A stretch of DNA of 5,447 nt from an uncultured Treponema sp. (lineage in GTDB: Bacteria > Spirochaetota > Spirochaetia > Treponematales > Treponemataceae): the NCBI GenBank assembly GCA_937902445.1, contig CALELJ010000109.1:1-5447 (forward strand), given 5' to 3'. A model generated the notes under the pieces. That model was not told the DNA's origin. It did no database searches and was given only the letters and a program-made list of their open reading frames with translations. Positions 1-5,447 of the stretch are shown piece by piece; position 1 is the first letter of the stretch, and every line of letters starts with the position of its first letter. A program made the position numbers and the translations under genes.

Positions 1-1151
1 CAACATTGATTTCCAAAGATGAAATTCCATTTGTCATTCACTGTCAGGATGCTGCCACTGCCATGGTTCCGGCTTTTGGCGCATATTATTGCAGAATGAA
101 TTCTGAAATTAGTAAAAAACTTTCAGATACTAAATATGCAGTTACAATCCATAATGCCGGTCCAGGTTACCATCATAATTTTTCAACTATTGATGAAGCA
201 TTCTCTTTGACAGGAATTGATAAGGAATTTTTTTCTTTAGGTTTATGCGGAAATTGTGTTGAACCTTTCATCATTGCGTCAAAGTTTGCAGTCATTACTA
301 CGGTGTCCCCTGAATATGCACAGGAAATTCTCCTTGGAAAAACTGATACTGCCGGTCTAAGCGACAAATACGTCGAATACGGTGTCGACATAAAGGGTAT
401 CACCAACGGAATTGATTTTTCCCGCTATGATCCTTGTGATACCCGTGTTTCCCTGCTTCCTTACGCTTTTGATCCGATGAATATTGATCTTGAAGGCAAG
501 TATGAATGCAGAAAATATTTCATAGAGAAATTTGCTTCAAGAAATGCACCAGCTCTTCCAGCGGATCATGAAAAATTCGGATTTATTGAAGAAGATGAGA
601 GTTCTGTTTTTATTGCTTACCATGGCCGTGTAGTCCATCAGAAGGGCATTGAGGTCATGTGCGGAGCAATTGAAAATCTTTTGAAAAAGAAGAAGAATGC
701 GAAATTCATCATTGCAGGACAGGGGTTTCCAGGACTTGAAAAGAAGATTGCTTCTTTGGCGGAAAAGCACAGCGGAAAAGTTGTTTATCTTAAAGGTTAT
801 GACCGGGTCATTGCCCGTCTTTCTGTTGCTTCAGCTGATTTTTCACTTCATCCAAGTTATTTTGAGCCTTGTGGACTTGAAGATTTCATTGCCCAGACAT
901 ACGGAACAATACCAGTTGCTCATGCAACAGGCGGTTTAAAGAAAATCATTGATGGAAAGACAGGTTTCCTTTATTCACCAAATACTTCAGAATGTCTTGA
1001 ACAGGTTTTGTCAAAACTTGTTGATGAGATTGGATGCAATGGAAGGAAATCAATGTACACCATGATTCGTGATGCTTCCGTGTATATCCACGAGAACTTT
1101 GCCTGGAATAAAGTTGCAGTTGAATATGAAAAGCTGTATAGGGAAATATAA
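1..1151 (+). CDS. glgA: Glycogen/starch synthase (GT5), 5' end cut off by the window edge
   Basis: Glycogen synthase family enzyme (GT5, GT-B fold), which transfers glucose from ADP- or UDP-glucose onto a growing alpha-1,4-glucan in the cytoplasm. The frame is open to base 1, so the true start and the N-terminal K-x-G-G-L loop are missing; about 381 residues plus TAA are present. Counting the TTG at 6-8 as residue 1, visible landmarks are the N-lobe segment FVIHCQDAATAMVPAF (9-24), TIHNAG (47-52), TTVSPEYAQEI (98-108), GITNGIDF (131-138), GRVVHQKG (207-214, supplying the Arg and Lys that bind the donor phosphates), FEPCGLED (286-293, with the conserved Glu and Cys) and YGTIPVAHATGGL (299-311). 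The C-terminal length after FEPCGL is normal. Oddity: where E. coli GlgA has HDWHA, this protein reads QDAAT, so the usual His is Ala. No in-window gene shares its strand. The family call is firm; the choice of sugar nucleotide is not visible. Confidence 0.9.
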   Translation, partial: TLISKDEIPFVIHCQDAATAMVPAFGAYYCRMNSEISKKLSDTKYAVTIHNAGPGYHHNFSTIDEAFSLTGIDKEFFSLGLCGNCVEPFIIASKFAVITTVSPEYAQEILLGKTDTAGLSDKYVEYGVDIKGITNGIDFSRYDPCDTRVSLLPYAFDPMNIDLEGKYECRKYFIEKFASRNAPALPADHEKFGFIEEDESSVFIAYHGRVVHQKGIEVMCGAIENLLKKKKNAKFIIAGQGFPGLEKKIASLAEKHSGKVVYLKGYDRVIARLSVASADFSLHPSYFEPCGLEDFIAQTYGTIPVAHATGGLKKIIDGKTGFLYSPNTSECLEQVLSKLVDEIGCNGRKSMYTMIRDASVYIHENFAWNKVAVEYEKLYREI

Positions 1152-1164
1152 GGTTTCCTAAAAA

Positions 1165-1201
1165 AAAAGAAGAGGCTGTCCAAAGGACAGCCTCTTCTTT
1201 T
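1165..1201. terminator. Strong bidirectional intrinsic terminator between convergent genes
   Basis: A perfect 17-bp inverted repeat (1165-1181 and 1185-1201) closes on a three-base AAA loop. The core GAGGCTGTCC is GC-rich, and the outer stem is an A tract on the left and a T tract on the right. Read rightward, it follows the glycogen synthase stop by 13 bases and ends in TCTTCTTTT. Read leftward, it follows the stop of the P83/100 gene by 13 bases, and the run of eight A at 1161-1168 becomes a T run. It can therefore end both converging transcripts. This is direct reading of the sequence; no folding energy was computed. Confidence 0.93.
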
Positions 1202-1214
1202 ATATCAAATCCTG

Positions 1215-2981
1215 TTATTTTGCGTTTGTTGTGTCTGGACCACCGATCAGTGAAAGATCTGCAAGTGAAAGGATTGCAGGAGTTCCATTTTCTGTAGTAA
1301 CGATAAGACCGCTTGAAGTTACTGTTATTGCAGTTGAGCCTTTTACTGCAACATTGCTCTTTGTCTTGATGTCGATCTGCTTGTCGTAAGATGCAACATA
1401 ATATCTGCCATTTTCATTGATGACTACGTAGTAGTTGCTTCCGTTTGTAACAAGTACAGAATCCTTTGAAAGAGACTCTTCGCTTTCCTTCTGGATTTCC
1501 ATTGTGAATGCATCAATAAGACAAAGTTTTACTGCACCCATTCCTGAGTTTTCTCCACATACTGCCATGTAGAAGAGGGAAGCATCAGATGATTTTGTTG
1601 GCATGATTGCCTGTGTTGCCATGTTGATGACAGGGTCCTTGACCTCAAGAACTGTTCTTCCGCGGATTACTTTTACAGGAGATTCACGTACAACATCGCC
1701 TGTCTTTGCATTGATTTTGACAAGAGTGCTGAGCAACTGGGCTTCATCACAGATTGAAAGACCTACAACTGTACCATCCTTAAGGTTCTGCAATTCTCTG
1801 TTAAGGATTTCCTGCTGGTCCTGTGCGATTTCCTTGCGTTCGTTCTGTGCCTCGTCCTGCTTCTTGTCAGCTTTTCTCTGCTGTTCCTCAGCAATTTCGT
1901 TGGCACGGTCTGTTATAGCCTGCTGTTCTTCAGTTCTTTCTCTTTCCTCTGCGGCTCTTTCTGCAGCTTTTTCAGCCTCATTTTCCTTGGCCTTTGCATC
2001 AGATTCTGCTTTTGCTGCCTGCTTCTGCTTCTCGTCAGCATCCTTTTTCTTCTGGGCGTTGTTTGGATCTGCCTTTGAGTCAGCCTTTGCCTTGTCAGCT
2101 TCCTGCTTCTTCTTTTCAGATTCTTCCTTTGCCTTGTCAGCTGCCTTTTTCTTTGCATCAGCATCTTTTTCAGCGTTTTTCTGAACTTTTTTCTGCTCGT
2201 CAAGATTTTTCTTTTCCTGACTTGCAGTCTTTGCTGCATCCTGTGCTTTTTCTGAAGCAGCATCAGCTTCACGTTCCTTGATGTCTACCATGTTCTTGCG
2301 TTCATCAATTCCCTTGTCGTCTTCTTCCTTCATGGATTTAACAACATTCTTGTCACTGATTACAGAAGTCTCAACGGAAGAAAGTCCGCCATCTGCAAAT
2401 TCTCCAAGCGGAATTACAATCTGGGAATTGCCCGGCCAGTCGCTCCATTTTACTGAAAGACCGCACTTTGATGCGCTGAGGTTTTTTGTAACGATATCCT
2501 TGTATTTTGTCTTGAAGGAATCAAGGTTCTGGCGGTAAACGGCATTGTAAACCGTTACGAATGTAGCCACTGTATTTGCATCCTTTTCATTGTAACCGTA
2601 AGCAGATGCAAGATAGGCTGCAATGATTCTTCTGAGGTTGCGGATGTGGTCTACTGTAGCATTTGCGTTGATTACAAGAATATCTGCGTCCAGTTTTCCT
2701 GTTGTGGAATCAACTGCATGGATGACAGTATATTTTTCATTTGCTCCGATGACTGTATCCTTGTCAAGACCGGATGCTTTAAGTCTGTTTCCAAGACCTG
2801 AACCGATGGCCTTGATGGCTTCAACAGTTTCGATTACTGCATGAGGACCTGAATAGTTCTCAAACACGATTGTACCTTCATCACCGGTACTCTTAAGTTC
2901 CCTTTCGTTTACATCGATTGCAAATGCATTGAAAGCAATGAGTGCTGACAAAACAAATGATGCTGCGCAAAATTTCTTCAT
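1215..2981 (-). CDS. P83/100 family exported protein (spirochaete antigen family)
   Basis: An exported 588-residue protein of the P83/100 family, known from Borrelia (a serodiagnostic antigen) and Treponema; its biochemical role is unknown. The start is set at 2981 because GGAGG lies five bases upstream; an in-frame ATG at 3002 would add seven residues. Residues 1-21 form a signal peptide (MKK, hydrophobic core, AFA before IDV); the only Cys in it is at residue 5, so it is not a lipoprotein. The N-terminal domain (about 22-210) shows family motifs: GTIVFENYSGP (36-46), LDADI (97-101), DHIRNLRR (111-118), YNAVYR (145-150) and WPGNSQIVIPL (182-192). Residues about 215-401 are a Lys/Glu/Ala/Gln-rich coiled coil, broken by DPNN (305-308). 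The last 185 residues are beta-rich, with repeated strand-turn patterns. It has its own promoter and a terminator, so it is probably monocistronic. The family is clear; location in periplasm or outer envelope is inferred. Confidence 0.9.
   Translation of the reverse strand: MKKFCAASFVLSALIAFNAFAIDVNERELKSTGDEGTIVFENYSGPHAVIETVEAIKAIGSGLGNRLKASGLDKDTVIGANEKYTVIHAVDSTTGKLDADILVINANATVDHIRNLRRIIAAYLASAYGYNEKDANTVATFVTVYNAVYRQNLDSFKTKYKDIVTKNLSASKCGLSVKWSDWPGNSQIVIPLGEFADGGLSSVETSVISDKNVVKSMKEEDDKGIDERKNMVDIKEREADAASEKAQDAAKTASQEKKNLDEQKKVQKNAEKDADAKKKAADKAKEESEKKKQEADKAKADSKADPNNAQKKKDADEKQKQAAKAESDAKAKENEAEKAAERAAEERERTEEQQAITDRANEIAEEQQRKADKKQDEAQNERKEIAQDQQEILNRELQNLKDGTVVGLSICDEAQLLSTLVKINAKTGDVVRESPVKVIRGRTVLEVKDPVINMATQAIMPTKSSDASLFYMAVCGENSGMGAVKLCLIDAFTMEIQKESEESLSKDSVLVTNGSNYYVVINENGRYYVASYDKQIDIKTKSNVAVKGSTAITVTSSGLIVTTENGTPAILSLADLSLIGGPDTTNAK
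1779..2339 (-). other. Long charged coiled-coil segment within the P83/100 family protein
   Basis: About 187 residues made almost wholly of Lys, Glu, Ala, Gln, Asp and Arg with degenerate short units such as ADKAK (twice), AEKAAERAAEE and EEQQ. There are very few aromatic residues or Cys and no Gly between about residues 225 and 402 except at the ends. This predicts a long solvent-exposed helix or coiled coil, with a probable kink at DPNN near the middle. The coding strand is strongly purine-rich here, seen on the + strand as long CTTCTTC and CTTTTTC runs. The repeats are degenerate at the DNA level, not perfect tandem copies. Confidence 0.8.
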
Positions 2982-2986
2982 AAAAT

Positions 2987-2991
2987 CCTCC
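2987..2991 (-). promoter_or_regulatory. Ribosome binding site deciding the P83/100 start
   Basis: On the minus strand GGAGG stands five bases (ATTTT) before the ATG at 2981-2979. The alternative in-frame ATG at 3002-3000 has only AT-rich sequence before it (TAAAATAATTAG) and no purine-rich site. This favours 2981, which also gives a standard signal peptide beginning MKK. Confidence 0.85.
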
Positions 2992-3008
2992 ACGAATTTC
3001 ATCTAATT

Positions 3009-3037
3009 ATTTTACCACTAAATTGACCTGTTGTCAT
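3009..3037 (-). promoter_or_regulatory. Sigma-70 type promoter for the P83/100 gene
   Basis: On the minus strand, ATGACA (3037-3032; five of six matches to TTGACA) is followed after exactly 17 bp by TAAAAT (3014-3009; five of six matches to TATAAT), with TGG directly before the -10 forming an extended -10. Transcription would be expected to start near 3002-3003, giving a short leader of about 21 bases that contains the GGAGG site. It lies between the propeller gene stop and the P83/100 start, so the latter can be expressed apart from the upstream operon. Confidence 0.72.
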
Positions 3038-3038
3038 G

Positions 3039-3058
3039 AAAAAATTAACAATATTGTT
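3039..3058 (-). terminator. Weak possible terminator after the propeller-protein gene
   Basis: Nine bases past the TGA of the propeller gene, the minus strand has the palindrome AACAATATTGTT (3058-3047), then AA and six T (3044-3039). As a hairpin it is only four base pairs with a four-base loop and no GC-rich core, so termination would be weak at best. The T run also overlaps the spacer just upstream of the P83/100 promoter. Readthrough into the P83/100 gene is plausible. Confidence 0.25.
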
Positions 3059-3066
3059 CTTTTGAA

Positions 3067-4830
3067 TCACAGTTTGGAATCGGCTATTTTCCGCATTATC
3101 TCAACGGCTTTGTCCCTTATTTCCTTTGGAAACTGTGGATATAGCATATAACCGAGGATCTGGCGGCCCTTCTGGAAATAGGCAGGTCTACCCATGAAAC
3201 GGCATATTTCCCACGTGGTATCGGCTATTTCGTTAAGGAGAAGCACGTCCCTGGGTGTAATTTTTTTTGAGTTCATCAGATATTCAATTGCGGAAAGCAT
3301 TTCTTCATCCGGATCCCATGAGGCAATTCCGGCGCATTTCACAAGATGGAGGAGGAAAGAAGGGTCTCCGGTATTTTTCATCATTGAAATAAGTTCATTT
3401 CTGCAAAAGTAAATTTCAGTTCTGCATGCAGTTTCTATTAACGCTGAGGAATAGGGAATGTTGTTCCTGAAATACAAGCTGTCCCTCTGTCCCTGGGACC
3501 GGTTCCTGTGCCATTGGGATGTCATTTCCCCAATTTCAAGATGAAGAAGGGAAAGATAGTCTTTTTCATTTTCTGAAAAATCCCCTTTCGAGAAACTGGC
3601 TGAAATCTGTTCAAGTTCTTTATCATCTATGAGTCTTCCGTAATCATAGGAAGATGGATACATTCCTTCTGCTTCTTCAAGTTGAAGCCGGCTTGCTTTC
3701 ATCTCATAGTATGAGGAACGCGTTTTTTCAAGATTGAGCCTTGTCTGGTACAGTTCCATGGTCCAGTTGCTGTTGCACAGAACAATAAAGCCTGAGTCGG
3801 AAACAAACATGTATTTTGTTTTCTTTTTTGGATCGAATTTTATCTTCCAGGCCAGGTCACCGTCTTTTTTATAGCAATGTCCGTTATTCTGCGAACAAAG
3901 AACAACACCTTGTGATGTCAGTGTCATGTACTTGATGTCCGAGGTTCCAATCTGGGTGTCAAAGCTTGATATCACGTTTCCTGTTTTCGTCTCAGCGCAG
4001 GTAATTTTTGATGAAGGTCCGTGGACAAAATATAGAAGATCGTTTTTTCTGTCGCAGATTACTTTTAATGGAAGAGACAGAATTCCAGCTCCAGATGGAA
4101 TGGTCCATTTTGAGGTGGCTGCATTTTTTTCAATTGCAAGGAGACCTGCGCTGCCATCAGAAAAAGTAAGCACTGTGCCGTAGGGGGTTGAAGATGCTGA
4201 CAGAACCTGACCTGCAAAAACAATCTCTTCAATCAATTCTCCAAAAGGACTTATTCTTGTTCCGACTGTCTTGCCGTCCTGCATTCGTGAAAGATATACA
4301 ACAACTGAACCGTCGTTCAGCAATGATGGTTTAAGGCTGGCGTTCTGTTCCTCAGTTTTTGTTTCCCAACGTCTGGTTCCCTTTATGCCGTAACAGGAAA
4401 TGTAGTTTCTGCCTCTGACAAATATTCTTCCGTCCGCTCCCTGGAATGGTTCGTCCGTGACTGTGAAATCTGATCTTGAAGTCCATAGAAAAAGCCCGCT
4501 GGAATTCAGAAGGGCAATCTGAGAATCTGTTGATACGACGCATATAAGGTCTTCCGATAATACCGAAATGAATTTTTTCAGCCGGAACTTTGCCGTGCGC
4601 TGCCACAACAGTTTTCCTTCCTGCGTGAAACCATATATCTGCTTTCCGTCTCCTGCGGCAACATATCCATAGCTTGTCCTTACAGGCTGGCATGCAAGAC
4701 TTCCACCGATTACAGCAATGTTCGATGCAAGAGTCTGTGATAAGTCGATCTCCTTGTTGACAAAGGTCTGCTGTGCCATGCATTTAACTGAGGACAATAT
4801 GATTAAAGCCGCAAGAAAAATCTTTTTCAT
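3067..4830 (-). CDS. Exported PQQ-like beta-propeller protein with helical C-terminal region
   Basis: A 587-residue exported protein of no known function. Residues 1-19 are a signal peptide (MKKIFLAALIILSSVKCMA, cleavage before QQ); SVKC is a poor lipobox because Lys precedes Cys. About residues 40-365 hold seven or eight repeats of roughly 40 residues, in which a beta strand pair ends in a G-x-x-x-W turn: GKLLW (72-76), GLFLW (112-116), GTRRW (151-155), a degenerate GELIEE, TSKW (239-242), GNVISSF (284-290), GDLAW (324-328) and a last one near 345-365. This is the PQQ-like/WD-type propeller pattern. Residues about 366-450 are charged and probably helical; 460-587 look like paired helices of HEAT or TPR type. 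The ATG overlaps the upstream methyltransferase stop as ATGA and lacks a clear ribosome site, so translation is probably coupled. Such propellers often scaffold proteins in the periplasm; no enzymatic residues for PQQ use are claimed. The mature part has 12 Cys, many for an exported protein. Confidence 0.85.
   Translation of the reverse strand: MKKIFLAALIILSSVKCMAQQTFVNKEIDLSQTLASNIAVIGGSLACQPVRTSYGYVAAGDGKQIYGFTQEGKLLWQRTAKFRLKKFISVLSEDLICVVSTDSQIALLNSSGLFLWTSRSDFTVTDEPFQGADGRIFVRGRNYISCYGIKGTRRWETKTEEQNASLKPSLLNDGSVVVYLSRMQDGKTVGTRISPFGELIEEIVFAGQVLSASSTPYGTVLTFSDGSAGLLAIEKNAATSKWTIPSGAGILSLPLKVICDRKNDLLYFVHGPSSKITCAETKTGNVISSFDTQIGTSDIKYMTLTSQGVVLCSQNNGHCYKKDGDLAWKIKFDPKKKTKYMFVSDSGFIVLCNSNWTMELYQTRLNLEKTRSSYYEMKASRLQLEEAEGMYPSSYDYGRLIDDKELEQISASFSKGDFSENEKDYLSLLHLEIGEMTSQWHRNRSQGQRDSLYFRNNIPYSSALIETACRTEIYFCRNELISMMKNTGDPSFLLHLVKCAGIASWDPDEEMLSAIEYLMNSKKITPRDVLLLNEIADTTWEICRFMGRPAYFQKGRQILGYMLYPQFPKEIRDKAVEIMRKIADSKL
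4827..4830 (-). promoter_or_regulatory. ATGA stop-start overlap, probable translational coupling
   Basis: On the minus strand the four bases ATGA contain the ATG of the propeller gene (4830-4828) and the TGA of the methyltransferase gene (4829-4827). The preceding sequence, GCGGTTTTTGAAAA, has no good Shine-Dalgarno match. Ribosomes finishing the first gene probably re-initiate here, which ties expression of an exported protein to that of an RNA-modifying enzyme. Confidence 0.8.
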
Positions 4831-5447
4831 TTTTCAAAAACCGCAAGACTTTCTATGTGTCCTGTCTGAGGATAAAAATCAAGTAGATATAGTTTCTCAA
4901 GTCTGTAGCCGGCTCTTGTCAGAAATTTTGCGTCCCTTGCATGGGTTGCAATGTCGCAGGAAACGCTTCTGATGTGTGGAATTTCTGATCGTTGCAACCA
5001 CTGGCAGACTTCCTTTTCCATTCCGCTGCGTGGAGGATCGATTACAACGGCATCAAAAGTTCCGCCTGCTTTGATTGTGTTTTCCGCATGATATTTTGTC
5101 CATACTTCGCCTGACAGTCCAAAGCTTTCATGTTTTTTTCCGGACATGTTCTGTTCAGCGAAAACAATGGCGCTCTTGTTGTGTTCGACCATGGTGACTT
5201 TTTCAAAATGGTCTGCAAGGAATACGCTGAATGTTCCGCAGCCACTGTACATGTCAAGAACATTTTTTCCTTCCATTCCGCCTGTCACAAGAGGTATGGA
5301 TTTTTCAAGTACATCAAGATTCGACTGGAAAAAACCCTGCACGTCAAAGTTCAGCTTTTTCCCAAGAAGTTCAACCTGGCATTCCTCAAGAATACCCTTT
5401 TTCTCAAGCTGCATTGCGAGATTAAGTCCGGTCTGTCCTCCAATACC
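4827..5447 (-). CDS. TrmA/RlmD-type RNA (uracil-C5)-methyltransferase, N-terminus beyond window
   Basis: C-terminal 206 residues of a SAM-dependent RNA methyltransferase that makes 5-methyluridine in rRNA or tRNA. The frame stays open to base 5447 (reading GIGGQTGLNLA before the ATG at 5414), so that ATG is internal; the usual TRAM domain and remaining N-terminal part lie outside. Counting from the first visible codon, landmarks are GFFQSN (38-43, family FFQ.N), NVLDMYSGCGTFS (62-74, SAM-binding motif I), VVIDPPRSGM (134-143, the D-P-P-R motif), VSCDIATHARD (162-172, holding the nucleophilic Cys at 164, codon 4958-4956) and YPQTGHIESL (192-201, whose Glu at 199 matches the general base). All catalytic residues of this half are present. 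The usual SCNPATLARD is SCDIATHARD here, a mild variant. Target (tRNA U54 or a 23S rRNA uridine) cannot be told from this half, and any iron-sulfur Cys cluster would be off-window. It heads or continues an operon with the propeller gene. Confidence 0.92.
   Translation of the reverse strand, partial: GIGGQTGLNLAMQLEKKGILEECQVELLGKKLNFDVQGFFQSNLDVLEKSIPLVTGGMEGKNVLDMYSGCGTFSVFLADHFEKVTMVEHNKSAIVFAEQNMSGKKHESFGLSGEVWTKYHAENTIKAGGTFDAVVIDPPRSGMEKEVCQWLQRSEIPHIRSVSCDIATHARDAKFLTRAGYRLEKLYLLDFYPQTGHIESLAVFEK

Noticed and set aside
1142..1158. Small inverted repeat GGAAA/TTTCC overlapping the glycogen synthase stop
   Set aside because: Only five base pairs around a seven-base loop and AT-rich; the strong hairpin directly after it explains termination.
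1603..2184. A 193-codon open frame on the + strand, rich in Ser, Ala, Phe and Cys
   Set aside because: It is the antisense reading of the Lys/Glu/Ala-rich coiled coil, where codons such as AAA, GAA and GCA give no stops in reverse. It lacks a ribosome site and recognisable motifs, and the opposite strand has a clear family match.
1913..2281. Further open frames on both strands within the coiled-coil region
   Set aside because: They are frame-shifted shadows of the same low-complexity tract, Lys/Arg-rich or Leu/Ser-rich without family motifs.
4352..4783. A 143-codon minus-strand frame inside the propeller gene
   Set aside because: It lies in another frame of a gene with a signal peptide and repeat pattern, and its His/Arg/Cys-rich translation has no coherent domain.
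3067..4830. Lipoprotein reading of the propeller protein (Cys at residue 17)
   Set aside because: The residues before the Cys are SVK; a Lys at -1 does not fit even relaxed spirochaete lipoboxes, while a signal peptidase I site after CMA fits.
5412..5414. ATG as the start of the methyltransferase, with GGAGG at 5441-5437 on the minus strand
   Set aside because: The frame is open upstream to the window end and codes for GIGGQTGLNLA; the family has a longer N-terminal part, and the GGAGG is too far (over 20 bases) from this ATG.
1..5447. Mobile element, CRISPR, tRNA, rRNA or phage defence system
   Set aside because: No transposase or integrase motifs, no regularly spaced direct repeats, no cloverleaf or rRNA segments were seen; coding genes fill nearly the whole window.

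Overview
The window looks like chromosomal housekeeping and envelope DNA from a spirochaete, most probably a Treponema. The main reason is the gene at 1215-2981. Its exported product carries the motif string of the P83/100 antigen family, which is known from Borrelia and Treponema. Base composition is moderate to slightly AT-rich, and I see no insertion sequence, phage gene, tRNA, rRNA or CRISPR array.

Layout. A glycogen/starch synthase (GT5) gene, cut by the left edge, runs rightward and stops at 1151. It converges on three leftward genes. In transcription order from the right edge these are: the C-terminal half of an RNA (uracil-C5) methyltransferase of the TrmA/RlmD type (4827 to beyond 5447); a secreted protein with an N-terminal PQQ-like beta-propeller and a helical C-terminal part (3067-4830); and the P83/100 family protein (1215-2981). 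The convergent ends share a strong hairpin at 1165-1201 with A and T tracts on its two sides, so it can terminate from both directions.

Transcription. The methyltransferase and propeller genes overlap by four bases (ATGA), so they are one operon and probably translationally coupled. Its promoter lies outside the window. The P83/100 gene has its own good sigma-70 type promoter (ATGACA, 17 bp, TAAAAT with an extended TG) between 3009 and 3037, and a GGAGG ribosome site that decides its start at 2981. An upstream in-frame ATG at 3002 falls where transcription should begin, leaving a leaderless, seven-residue-longer form as a possibility.

Function. The two exported proteins are probably periplasmic or envelope proteins; neither has a firm biochemical role. 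The sugar-storage and RNA-modification genes act in the cytoplasm and seem to be neighbours rather than partners. There is no gap above 300 bases without a gene; the two intergenic spaces (1152-1214 and 2982-3066) are fully described. I found no convincing new system. The points most worth a second look are a missing active-site histidine in the glycogen synthase, the start choice of the P83/100 gene, and the unassigned propeller protein.
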